A stretch of DNA of 10,962 nucleotides, taken from assembly GCA_919902475.1 (NCBI GenBank), contig CAKKRA010000396.1, forward strand, positions 1 through 10,962. The letters run 5' to 3'. The notes below the pieces were generated by a model. It did no database searches. It was not told the origin of the DNA and saw nothing but the letters and a program-made list of their open reading frames with translations. This document shows, in pieces, positions 1-7,192 of the stretch. The stretch's first letter is position 1. Each line of letters begins with the position of its first letter. This DNA comes from Nitrospiria bacterium. GTDB taxonomy: Bacteria; Nitrospirota; CAKKRA01; 9FT-COMBO-42-15. The position numbers were made by a program, and so were the translations under genes.

Positions 1-1604
1 CCTGGCATTGCCGGCATAGCTGCTGGCCTCTCCTCTGGCAGATCTGCAATCACTACCTCTGTTGTAAGCATTAGTGACGCAACACTTGCCGCATTCTGGA
101 GCGCACAGCGCGTAACCTTGGTGGGATCAATAATTCCCACTTTTATCATATCAACATATTCCTCTTTTGAGGCATCAAATCCTGTACTTGCCTTTTCAGC
201 CTTTACCTTTTCAACTACAACTGAGCCTTCAAAGCCGGCATTCTCTGAAATCTGTCTGATTGGCTCTTCCAATGCCCTCTTGATAATATTTACGCCAATC
301 TGCTGATCGCCGTGGAGCTTTAGTTTGTCAAGAGCCGGAATGCAGCGAAGAAGCGCCACACCGCCGCCAGGGACGATACCCTCTTCAACTGCTGCCCTTG
401 TTGCATGAAGCGCATCCTCAACCCTTGCCTTCTTTTCCTTCATCTCTGTCTCAGTTGATGCGCCTACATTAATAACAGCAACACCGCCGACTATCTTTGC
501 AAGCCTCTCCTGAAGCTTTTCCCTGTCATAGTCAGAGGTAGTCTCTTCTACCTGGGCCTTTATCTGTTTTACCCTGCCCTGTATCTTTGCTGTATCGCCA
601 GCGCCTTCTACAATTGTTGTATTGTCTTTATCAACAGTAATCCTCTTTGCCCTTCCAAGGTCTGTAATTTTAACATTTTCAAGCTTCAGACCAAGGTCCT
701 CTGATATTACCTGGCCGCCTGTCAGGATGGCGATATCCTCAAGCATTGCCTTTCTTCTGTCGCCGAATCCAGGCGCCTTTACTGCTGTGCAGTTGAGGGT
801 CCCTCTCAGCTTGTTTACAACGAGAGTTGCCAGCGCCTCGCCTTCAACATCCTCAGAAAGAATCAACAACGGCCTTCCCATCTTTGCTATCTGCTCAAGA
901 ATCGGAAGGAGGTCTTTCATGCTGCTTATCTTCTTTTCACAGATAAGGATAAATGCATCATCCAGCACTGCCTCCATCCTTTCAGGGTCAGTTACAAAAT
1001 ATGGCGACAGATAGCCCCTGTCAAACTGCATGCCTTCAACAACGTCTAATGATGTTGTCATGCTCTTTGCCTCTTCAACAGTAATAACGCCATCCTTGCC
1101 GACCTTATCCATTGCCTCTGCTATTAAGTCTCCGATTGTGGAATCATTGTTTGCAGAGATTGTGCCGACCTGTGCAATCTCCTTCTTGTCCTGTGTAGGC
1201 TTGCTTAATTTTTTTAATTCATCAATTACTGTCTCCACTGCCTTTTCAATGCCTCTTTTAATATCCATTGGATTTGCGCCTGCAGAGACATTCCTCATCC
1301 CCTCTTTATAGATTACAGCAGCTAAGATTGTTGCAGTTGTTGTGCCGTCGCCGGCTACATCACTTGTCTTGCTGGCAACCTCTTTAACAAGCTGTGCGCC
1401 CATATTCTCATAAGGGTCTTTAAGCTCAATCTCCTTTGCAACTGTAACGCCGTCCTTTGTAATTGTAGGAGCGCCGAATTTCTTGTCAATTACTGCATTC
1501 CTTCCTGCAGGGCCGAGTGTAGCCTTCACAGCATCAGTAAGCTGCATTACACCCCTGAGTATAGCTGACCTTGCCCCGTCACTAAATATTAATTGCTTTG
1601 CCAT
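1..1604 (-). CDS. groEL: 60-kDa chaperonin GroEL (C-terminus cut by window edge)
   Basis: This is the large chaperonin subunit, a cytoplasmic double-ring ATPase that folds proteins under the GroES lid. About 534 codons are visible, against roughly 540-550 for the family, so only the last few residues (normally a Gly-Met-rich tail) lie outside the window. The protein begins MAKQLIFSDGARSAILRG. It has the nucleotide-binding motif GDGTTT near residue 86 and the VEEGIVPGGG segment near residue 400 that includes the catalytic Asp/Glu region. The reading frame is intact. The start is an ATG at 1602-1604 with a strong Shine-Dalgarno AGGAGG (1613-1618) 8 nt upstream. It lies 59 nt downstream of groES and shares its promoter and CIRCE control. 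Identification is certain; only the end is missing. Confidence 0.98.
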   Translation of the reverse strand, partial: MAKQLIFSDGARSAILRGVMQLTDAVKATLGPAGRNAVIDKKFGAPTITKDGVTVAKEIELKDPYENMGAQLVKEVASKTSDVAGDGTTTATILAAVIYKEGMRNVSAGANPMDIKRGIEKAVETVIDELKKLSKPTQDKKEIAQVGTISANNDSTIGDLIAEAMDKVGKDGVITVEEAKSMTTSLDVVEGMQFDRGYLSPYFVTDPERMEAVLDDAFILICEKKISSMKDLLPILEQIAKMGRPLLILSEDVEGEALATLVVNKLRGTLNCTAVKAPGFGDRRKAMLEDIAILTGGQVISEDLGLKLENVKITDLGRAKRITVDKDNTTIVEGAGDTAKIQGRVKQIKAQVEETTSDYDREKLQERLAKIVGGVAVINVGASTETEMKEKKARVEDALHATRAAVEEGIVPGGGVALLRCIPALDKLKLHGDQQIGVNIIKRALEEPIRQISENAGFEGSVVVEKVKAEKASTGFDASKEEYVDMIKVGIIDPTKVTRCALQNAASVASLMLTTEVVIADLPEERPAAMPAMP

Positions 1605-1612
1605 TATCAAAA

Positions 1613-1618
1613 CCTCCT
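1613..1618 (-). promoter_or_regulatory. Shine-Dalgarno of groEL
   Basis: Reads AGGAGG on the minus strand, 8 nt before the groEL ATG. It fixes the groEL start. Confidence 0.85.
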
Positions 1619-1624
1619 TTGTAA

Positions 1625-1660
1625 AAATAAGTCTTATATGTCCTATAAGACATATATTTA
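1625..1660. repeat. Degenerate 9-bp tandem repeat in the groES-groEL gap
   Basis: On the plus strand the gap reads as successive 9-mers: AAATAAGTC, TTATATGTC, CTATAAGAC, ATATATTTA. The two central units fit NTATAWGNC. The same bases form an inverted repeat, GTCTTATA / TATAAGAC around TGTCC, so the groES-groEL transcript can form a hairpin just upstream of the groEL ribosome binding site. A second array of the same type lies upstream of groES. The function is unknown. A role in transcript processing or stability is inference. Confidence 0.6.
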
Positions 1661-1663
1661 TTG

Positions 1664-1927
1664 TTATTTCTCAAATACCCCTAATATATCCTCTTCCTTA
1701 ACTATAAGGTATTCAACATTGTCAATTGATATCTTAGAACCTGAATATTTGTCAAAGAGAACCATATCTCCAACTTTCAGACTTTTAACATCTTTGCCAA
1801 CACCTTCTACCTTGCCCTTTTGAGGCTTCTCCTTTGCAGCATCAGGTATGTAAATACCTCCTGCTGTTTTGTCCAATTCCTCAGCATAACTAACAAATAC
1901 CTTCTCACCAAGCGGTTTAAACTTCAT
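1664..1927 (-). CDS. groES: 10-kDa co-chaperonin GroES
   Basis: This is the heptameric lid of the GroEL chamber. The 87-residue product begins MKFKPLGEKVFV, typical of the family. It has the mobile-loop segment EELDKTAGGIYIPDAAKEK around residues 14-33, whose hydrophobic tripeptide (IYI) contacts GroEL, then the conserved EYLIVKEEDILGV end. I chose the second in-frame ATG (1925-1927): AAAGGAG at 1936-1942 is 8 nt away from it, but only 2 nt from the upstream ATG at 1931-1933, which would add Met-Ser. An annotation using 1933 would be the same gene. It is the first gene of the groES-groEL operon and is probably repressed through the CIRCE operator at 2075-2101. Confidence 0.96.
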   Translation of the reverse strand: MKFKPLGEKVFVSYAEELDKTAGGIYIPDAAKEKPQKGKVEGVGKDVKSLKVGDMVLFDKYSGSKISIDNVEYLIVKEEDILGVFEK

Positions 1928-1935
1928 AGACATTT

Positions 1936-1942
1936 CTCCTTT
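1936..1942 (-). promoter_or_regulatory. Shine-Dalgarno of groES
   Basis: Reads AAAGGAG on the minus strand. Its spacing favours the ATG at 1925-1927 over the ATG at 1931-1933. Confidence 0.75.
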
Positions 1943-1965
1943 CTATAAATTAATTAAGATTAATA

Positions 1966-2004
1966 ATATAAGTCATATATGACTTATAAGCCCTATTTAA
2001 GTCC
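1966..2004. repeat. 9-bp repeat array with perfect 22-bp palindrome in the groES leader
   Basis: On the plus strand the units are ATATAAGTC, ATATATGAC, TTATAAGCC, then a longer CTATTTAAGTCC. They match the NTATAWGNC units found between groES and groEL. Positions 1967-1988 are a perfect 22-bp palindrome (arms TATAAGTCATA / TATGACTTATA). In the transcript this would be a hairpin ending about 25 nt before the groES ribosome binding site. It could be a processing or stabilising hairpin, a repressor site, or simply a copy of a dispersed intergenic repeat; the sequence does not decide. Confidence 0.65.
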
Positions 2005-2043
2005 CTTTGGCCTACATACCGAGACCTTCACCTCCTTATCCAT
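1993..2043 (-). other. Possible 16-codon leader ORF in the groES 5' UTR, containing a perfect Shine-Dalgarno
   Basis: An ATG at 2041-2043 opens the frame MDKEVKVSVCRPKGLK followed by TAG. Inside it, AAGGAGGTGA (2028-2037) is a perfect 10-nt complement of the usual 16S rRNA 3' end. It has no gene start at normal spacing; the nearest ATG (2015-2017) is followed at once by TAG. Whether anything is translated is unknown. It may be a leader peptide, a ribosome-loading element, or the relic of a lost gene or inserted repeat. Confidence 0.25.
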
Positions 2044-2074
2044 TTCTTTATTTATATAAATATGCCTCTATTTA

Positions 2075-2101
2075 TTAGCACTCATTTCAAGTGAGTGCTA
2101 A
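2075..2101. promoter_or_regulatory. CIRCE operator (HrcA-binding site)
   Basis: TTAGCACTC, a 9-nt spacer, then GAGTGCTAA: both arms match the published CIRCE consensus exactly. HrcA binds CIRCE to repress groESL and dnaK operons, and GroEL keeps HrcA active, giving feedback control. The element overlaps the predicted transcription start of groES, so bound repressor would block RNA polymerase. hrcA itself is not in this window. Confidence 0.97.
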
Positions 2102-2129
2102 TAATATATATATTTGACAAAAAAGGCAA
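2101..2129 (-). promoter_or_regulatory. Predicted sigma-70-type promoter of groES-groEL
   Basis: Reading the minus strand, the -35 box TTGCCT (2124-2129) and the -10 box TATTAT (2101-2106) are separated by 17 nt. Transcription would start about 7 nt further on, within CIRCE. The fit to CIRCE position supports the call. The leader to the groES start would be about 165 nt. Confidence 0.65.
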
Positions 2130-2232
2130 TCCTGAATTTTTGGAGTTTATAGCTGTTTTAGATGATTATAGAGAGAATTGGTAGTATATTTAAGTTTATC
2201 TCAAAAAATCATAAAATTTCTTTAATTTTCTC
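2102..2232. other. AT-rich spacer between the FecR gene and the groESL promoter
   Basis: Apart from the groESL promoter at its left end, nothing definite is visible. There is no GC-rich hairpin followed by a T-run that would serve as an intrinsic terminator for the upstream operon; only weak AT-only inverted repeats near 2210-2230. Read-through from the secA operon into groESL is therefore possible. Confidence 0.4.
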
Positions 2233-3546
2233 TTATTTAATGCTAACTATCTTTTCAAGGTAAGTTCTATTACCTACAACGTCAAATGCCTCTATTCTCA
2301 AGACCTCTTTATCGCCCTTTGCATTAAAAAAACCGCGAAATCTGCCGGCAGCATCTGCCTTTAATTTTTTGTCATTTATTGTCAGCTCTGTATTCGGCTC
2401 TGTCTCGCCTGTTATATAAAGGATAATCCCATTTTTCTCACTAAGAATAAGTATATTGCCAATAAGGATTCGCGGCGGTGTATTATCAAAGACTATCTTA
2501 AATGTCCTGAGGTCGCTGCTTGCGCCCTTGTATCCATCTCTATTAATCCCCCTTACACGCCAATAATATGCGCCTTGCGGCATCTCCTGCAGATATACAC
2601 TCTTTTCTAAAAGGTCATCCTTGCTTATCAGCAAATCAACAAAATGTATATCCTTTGCTATCTCAAGATGATATTTTACAGATTTGCTATCTCCCTCCCA
2701 CTTTAAGATAACCCCTGAATCCTCTATGCCTTTATAAAAAAACTCCTTCTGATTCTCAGGTGTGTAAAGGACAGGGCCTTCAGGCAGATCCTTGATTTTG
2801 ACAATCTCTTTATTTGAAGAGATCTCTATTGCCTCTGCAGGCTTTACCTTAACATTCTCATCACTGACCTGAACATCAACAGAGCCTGTAAAGACCTTTA
2901 TCTGGCTCGTCTGTTCATTGGTTACCTTTATTGCAATCTTTGCCTCATCTTTGATGCTCGCAACAGCATTTGGCGTTTCAATATTAAACTTAGAACCAAT
3001 GACCTCCGGCTTTTTAATATCAGCCTCAATATCACTCTCCATCAATTTGACTGAAGAGTGTTTTTCCTTTGTCCATGCATCCTCTGTCAGATTGCCTATC
3101 ACAACCAATGAATCCGGCTTTATCTGTAAAATATTCCCGTCATCAAAGGCTACCTCTGCATAGGAATTGGAATATGTTCTTATGATATCCCTTGTGCCGA
3201 GTGACAAATCCTTGACTGCCGTATCCCATCTGAGCCTTCCCTCTTTTCTTACAGATACCTGTCCTGAGAAAAAGGATAGCCTTGCAAATCTTACCTCAAA
3301 ACGTTCATTCTTCTTCTCTTTTTCTATTCCTGAAAATTTTATCTTTGAATGGATGGTCAGGACATAATTGATAAAATCACCCTCTAAAGGATTTTCAAAC
3401 TTATACATTATAAATATAAAGGCAAAAGAAAAGATGAGGATAGTGAAGGTAATTATGATAAACATGACTATCTTGTGTGGAATAATAATAACCTTCCAGA
3501 AAAGCCTCTTCCATCGTTTGTCCTGTATTATATTCTCATCTCTCAT
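2233..3546 (-). CDS. Membrane-anchored FecR-domain protein with Fn3-like and Ig-like C-terminal domains
   Basis: A 437-residue protein. It has a basic N-terminus, one strong hydrophobic segment at about residues 24-48 (membrane anchor), then an extracytoplasmic part. Residues about 92-247 look like a FecR domain (SGQVSVRKEG, the LGTRD..RT..NSYAEVAFDDG pattern, and a repeat around ETPNAVASI). Residues about 278-352 resemble a fibronectin type III or two-component-regulator-propeller-like unit ending in YYWRVRGINRDG. Residues about 372-437 look like a bacterial Ig-like domain (ITGETEPNTELTINDKKL). Classical FecR works with TonB receptors and FecI sigma factors, but neither is nearby, so this belongs to the broader FecR-domain group of unknown function. 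The ATG directly follows the stop of the HD-GYP gene (TAAATG), so translation is probably coupled. A link to c-di-GMP-controlled envelope structures is inference. Confidence 0.85.
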   Translation of the reverse strand: MRDENIIQDKRWKRLFWKVIIIPHKIVMFIIITFTILIFSFAFIFIMYKFENPLEGDFINYVLTIHSKIKFSGIEKEKKNERFEVRFARLSFFSGQVSVRKEGRLRWDTAVKDLSLGTRDIIRTYSNSYAEVAFDDGNILQIKPDSLVVIGNLTEDAWTKEKHSSVKLMESDIEADIKKPEVIGSKFNIETPNAVASIKDEAKIAIKVTNEQTSQIKVFTGSVDVQVSDENVKVKPAEAIEISSNKEIVKIKDLPEGPVLYTPENQKEFFYKGIEDSGVILKWEGDSKSVKYHLEIAKDIHFVDLLISKDDLLEKSVYLQEMPQGAYYWRVRGINRDGYKGASSDLRTFKIVFDNTPPRILIGNILILSEKNGIILYITGETEPNTELTINDKKLKADAAGRFRGFFNAKGDKEVLRIEAFDVVGNRTYLEKIVSIK

Positions 3547-5271
3547 TTAAATCACGCCCTTTTCCTTTTCTATGGCTGAAATAAATCCCATGACAATCTC
3601 TGGGTCAAAGCGGGTGCCTGACCATTCCTTAATCTTTTCTATAACACTTTTCTGGCCCATCGCCTTTTGATATGGCCTCTCAGATGTCATAGCATCATAA
3701 GTATCTGCAAGGGCAATTATACGTGCAACTAATGGTATATTCTTTCCGGCCAAACCATCTGGATAGCCCTTTCCATCAAACCTTTCATGGTGATATTTTG
3801 CTCCGGGTATAATCTTTTTTAACTGCTTGATAGGCGCCATAATGCTTGCGCCTAACTGAGGGTGCTGTTTTATAATATTATTATATTGCTCTTCTGTTAT
3901 CATTGCGCCCTTCAGCAGGTGATCCTCAATGCCTATCTTGCCAACATCATGAAGCAAGGCAGCAATATTTATCATCTCAACCTCCTGAGGAGAAAGGCCA
4001 ATCTCCTTTGCAATCATAGTAGCTATTGCTGCGACCCTTTCTGAATGGCCATGCGTATATGGGTCCTTGGCGTCAATTGCAGCAGTAAGCGATTTTATTG
4101 TGCTTACAAAAAGGTCGCGCATATCCTGGCTGTATTCATCCAATTTTTCAGCCATATAATTGAATGTAGCAGCAAGCTGGCCAATCTCGTTCTTAGAAGA
4201 TATATTTATCCTTTCTTTAAAATTTCCTTTTGCTATTGAGAGGGAAGATTCCGCCAGTTTTTGTATAGGAACGCTTATCTTATTTGAAAAGAACACAGCT
4301 ATTATTGATGCAAGGATTATTGTTAATATCCCCCATAGAGTTGTAGTCTTTGTCATTGTTCTCACAGAAAGATATGCATCTGCCTTTGGCTCCTGAACAA
4401 TAACACCCCAGCCAAGATTTTTTACAGTTGCGTAAGCGCCGAGCATCTCCTTCCCGTCCTTATCCTTAAAGGGAATGGCGCCCCCTGTCTTGCCGACTGC
4501 AAGATACTTACCCACTATTTCTACATCGCTCATATTCTCCTGAGACCTCACCCTTTGCTTATCCCTGTGGGTTATAAGCCCGCCCTTTCTATTTACAAGA
4601 TAGGCAAAGCCGTCCTTCCTTATGCTCACCATATCAACCGGAACGGAAATGTCTTTCAGACTTATATCTGCTTTTAATATATTTGCTATCTGGCCGATGT
4701 CATTTTTAATTGGAAGATATATTGTAAGAAATGGTTCAGGAAGATCAGAAGAGACATGGTTATCACCAATAAAAAGCTCTCCCTGCAGCGCCCGTTTTAT
4801 ACCAATATCGCGCTCTTCATTAATTGAGGCTTTATCGCTTGTCTTTATTATAGTCCTGTAGGCCTGAACATCCTCTCTACCGCCCTTATTAATTACTGCA
4901 ATGTTTAGGATATTGGAATATCTTTCAAGATAGAATATAAGGAGCCGCCTCCTTTGAAATATATCAAGGGAGGAACCGAGTCCCTGTGACTCGGCAATTA
5001 TTTTAAGCTCATTTACAATATTCTCAAAGCGTATAGCTACCTTCTCTGCTGTATCATTTGCCAACTGTGTATGGAGAAGAAGAAGTTCATTTTCCAAGAA
5101 CTCCTTATTTATCTTCATAAGGTTAAGGCCTGTAACCACTAACGGCACAACTGCCATAGAAAGCATAACAGTTAGCAGCAGATAAATAAGCCTCTTTTGT
5201 TTTGGAAGCGGGTGTGGACCCCCTTTTTCTGATAACCTTCCTTCAATGGTTGTCAGCTTTCCATTTGCCAT
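3547..5271 (-). CDS. Membrane sensor c-di-GMP phosphodiesterase (Cache-HAMP-HD-GYP)
   Basis: A 574-residue signalling protein predicted to hydrolyse cyclic di-GMP. The order is: TM helix about 28-50; a roughly 250-residue periplasmic Cache-type ligand-binding region (about 55-300); TM helix about 309-329; HAMP about 330-382; HD-GYP about 388-574. The catalytic set looks complete: HSERV (His409), HDVGK (His441, Asp442), HPQLG (His470), HHERFDGKGYPDG (His494, His495, GYP 502-504) and DTYDAMTS (Asp523). It is thus probably an active enzyme, switched by an unknown small molecule outside the cytoplasmic membrane. The start ATG (5269-5271) is preceded by AGAGGT and overlaps the end of the GGDEF gene by 29 nt, which implies translational coupling. 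Pairing with a cyclase suggests local control of c-di-GMP. Confidence 0.93.
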   Translation of the reverse strand: MANGKLTTIEGRLSEKGGPHPLPKQKRLIYLLLTVMLSMAVVPLVVTGLNLMKINKEFLENELLLLHTQLANDTAEKVAIRFENIVNELKIIAESQGLGSSLDIFQRRRLLIFYLERYSNILNIAVINKGGREDVQAYRTIIKTSDKASINEERDIGIKRALQGELFIGDNHVSSDLPEPFLTIYLPIKNDIGQIANILKADISLKDISVPVDMVSIRKDGFAYLVNRKGGLITHRDKQRVRSQENMSDVEIVGKYLAVGKTGGAIPFKDKDGKEMLGAYATVKNLGWGVIVQEPKADAYLSVRTMTKTTTLWGILTIILASIIAVFFSNKISVPIQKLAESSLSIAKGNFKERINISSKNEIGQLAATFNYMAEKLDEYSQDMRDLFVSTIKSLTAAIDAKDPYTHGHSERVAAIATMIAKEIGLSPQEVEMINIAALLHDVGKIGIEDHLLKGAMITEEQYNNIIKQHPQLGASIMAPIKQLKKIIPGAKYHHERFDGKGYPDGLAGKNIPLVARIIALADTYDAMTSERPYQKAMGQKSVIEKIKEWSGTRFDPEIVMGFISAIEKEKGVI

Positions 5272-6361
5272 ACAGACCTCTTTTCTCTGATTGGGCTATA
5301 CAGATATCATCCCTTGTCCTGTTCTTAACATTATACATTGCCTGGTCTGCAAGCCTGATTAATTCTAATTTAGAATTTGCGTGGTCTGGGTATGTAGAGA
5401 TGCCAAAGCTTGCAGTAAGTCTTGCATCTAAACCATCATCCCTTAAGAAGGTGTGTTTTCTTATAAGGCTCTGAATCCTCTTTGATATGCGGAAAGTGGT
5501 TTTTGTGCATGTATCCGGAAGAACAATAACAAATTCATCGCCGCCGTATCGAGCTATTATGTCCATATCCCTTAAGGCGCTTATTAATATCTGCGCAATC
5601 TCTATCAGCACCTTGCTCCCCATAAGATGGCCGTAATTATCGTTTATTAATTTGAAATGATCCATATCAAGAAATATCAGGGAAACAGAGCCTCCCTCTT
5701 TTTTACATTTTTTTATTTCATCTTCAAGCCTCTGGTCAAGGAATCTGAAATTGAAGAGCTTGGTTAAGTCGTCTGTAACAGCAAGCTCTGCAGTCCTTTC
5801 ATAAAGCATGGAGCGCTCAATTGCAATTGCAGCATGGTCAATCAATTTAAGCATAAGGTCTAATTCCTTCTGCTCAAAGCTGTTGCCGTCTTTTTTGTTT
5901 ATTAGCTCAAGCACACCGAGAGTCTTATTCTTGCTGATAATAGGAACGCATAAAATGGATTTCGTTTTAAATTTTGTCTTTTTATCCACCCCGGAAAAAA
6001 ATCTTTTGTCTTTAGAAACATCAGGGACAATCAACGGCGCCCCTTTTTTTGCAACCCACCCTGCAACACCCTTGCCCATCTTCAATCTAATATCTTTAAT
6101 CTTGCCGACCTTCTCGCCTTTAGCAAGTTCAAAGTAGAGCTCATTTGCCTTCTCATCCACAAGCAATATTGACCACGCCTCTGACTTAACCAGCTTCTGG
6201 GCATTATCCATTATGATTTTTAATATCTCTTTAAACTTTAAGGTAGAGGTAAGGGCCTTTCCTACCTCAATAAAAAAGGAGAGCTCCTTATCCTTCTGCC
6301 TGAGCGATTCTTTTAAACCTTTATTTTCATTTTTAAGGAGTGTTAATCTGCCTTCATTCAT
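5243..6361 (-). CDS. GAF-domain diguanylate cyclase (GGDEF)
   Basis: A 372-residue soluble protein predicted to make cyclic di-GMP from two GTP. Residues about 8-30 look like a short coiled coil, about 38-187 form a GAF sensor domain, and about 195-355 form the cyclase. The signature GGDEF is intact at 273-277 within RYGGDEFVIVLP. The upstream FLDMDHFKLINDNYGH segment supplies metal and substrate contacts. RDMD at 264-267 lies exactly five residues before GGDEF, the position of the RxxD inhibitory site, so product feedback inhibition is likely. No membrane segment or signal peptide is visible. It starts 4 nt after the nitrilase-family gene with only a weak ribosome site, and its 3' end overlaps the HD-GYP gene. 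The GAF ligand cannot be told from sequence. Confidence 0.94.
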   Translation of the reverse strand: MNEGRLTLLKNENKGLKESLRQKDKELSFFIEVGKALTSTLKFKEILKIIMDNAQKLVKSEAWSILLVDEKANELYFELAKGEKVGKIKDIRLKMGKGVAGWVAKKGAPLIVPDVSKDKRFFSGVDKKTKFKTKSILCVPIISKNKTLGVLELINKKDGNSFEQKELDLMLKLIDHAAIAIERSMLYERTAELAVTDDLTKLFNFRFLDQRLEDEIKKCKKEGGSVSLIFLDMDHFKLINDNYGHLMGSKVLIEIAQILISALRDMDIIARYGGDEFVIVLPDTCTKTTFRISKRIQSLIRKHTFLRDDGLDARLTASFGISTYPDHANSKLELIRLADQAMYNVKNRTRDDICIAQSEKRGLYGKWKADNH

Positions 6362-6365
6362 ATCA

Positions 6366-7181
6366 TTATTCCAAGAGGCTGCTGTATGTATCAGGCCTTC
6401 TGTCTTTAAAAAAGGGCCAAACCTCCCTTGCCTCTTTTATCTCATCAAGATTGATATCTGCAATAATTACTGAATCGCGGGAACCTGCAGGGCCTGCTAT
6501 AAACTCGCCATTCGGGTCTACACAGAAGCTCTTTCCATAAAAATGCTGATGTTCCTCTTTACCCACCCTGTTTATCCTGAATATGTAGACATTATTTGCA
6601 ATGGCATTGGCTGAGATGACCTTAGCCCATCTGACAGATGAAGCATAGGCAGCAGCAGTAGGAGAGAATATTATCTCTGCGCCTTTTAGAGCGAGTATCC
6701 TTGTCCCTTCCGGAAAAAAATTGTCCCAGCATATCTGAATGCCAATATTGCAGTATGCTGTTTTAAATACTGTAAAACCTGTATCTCCGGCTTTAAAATA
6801 GAATTTCTCTTCCCAGTGTGGAATCATTGGAATATGCATCTTGCGGTATTTCCCAAGGATTGCTCCATCGCTGTCTATTACAAAGGCTGTATTATAATAA
6901 TCGCCATTATTCCCCTTTTCAAAAACTGGACAGATTATAACCATCTTGTTCCCTGCTGCAATCTTTTTTAGGGTATTTATTGTATCACCGTTTTCATCAT
7001 CTGCAAAAGCAAAATTTGACTCATCCTTTGCAGAAGGAAACCAGTGCAGGTTAAATAGTTCTGGAAAAGCAGCTATCTTTGCCCCCCTGTCAACTGCTAT
7101 ATCTAAAAGCTCTAATGCCTTATTCAGGTTTGCATCCTTATCTTTCTTGCAGCTTAATTGTATTCCAGCAACCTTCAGCAA
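6366..7181 (-). CDS. Carbon-nitrogen hydrolase (nitrilase superfamily), N-carbamoylputrescine amidase-like
   Basis: A 271-residue cytoplasmic amidohydrolase of usual family length. The Glu-Lys-Cys catalytic triad is visible: Glu41 in FPELFN, Lys114 in KYRKMHIP, and Cys151 in IGIQICWDNFFPE. A further Glu near 124-125 (EEKFYF) is also conserved in the family. The MHIP, EKFYF.AGDTGF and QICWD stretches resemble the N-carbamoylputrescine amidase (AguB) branch, but no agmatine deiminase or other polyamine gene is near, so the substrate is open. I take the start as TTG (7179-7181), because AAGGAGG (7186-7192) sits 4 nt upstream. That ribosome site overlaps the stop codon of secA, so expression is probably coupled to secA. 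A CTG two codons-equivalent downstream is a less likely start. Confidence 0.9.
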   Translation of the reverse strand: MLKVAGIQLSCKKDKDANLNKALELLDIAVDRGAKIAAFPELFNLHWFPSAKDESNFAFADDENGDTINTLKKIAAGNKMVIICPVFEKGNNGDYYNTAFVIDSDGAILGKYRKMHIPMIPHWEEKFYFKAGDTGFTVFKTAYCNIGIQICWDNFFPEGTRILALKGAEIIFSPTAAAYASSVRWAKVISANAIANNVYIFRINRVGKEEHQHFYGKSFCVDPNGEFIAGPAGSRDSVIIADINLDEIKEAREVWPFFKDRRPDTYSSLLE

Positions 7182-7185
7182 TCAG

Positions 7186-7192
7186 CCTCCTT
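7186..7192 (-). promoter_or_regulatory. Shine-Dalgarno of the nitrilase-family gene, overlapping the secA stop
   Basis: Reads AAGGAGG on the minus strand; the TAA stop of secA occupies 7191-7193. This supports the unusual TTG start of the next gene and translational coupling with secA. Confidence 0.7.

Noticed and set aside
2205..2235. Possible intrinsic terminator after the FecR gene
   Set aside because: Only AT-only inverted repeats with short arms are present; no GC-rich stem with a T-run.
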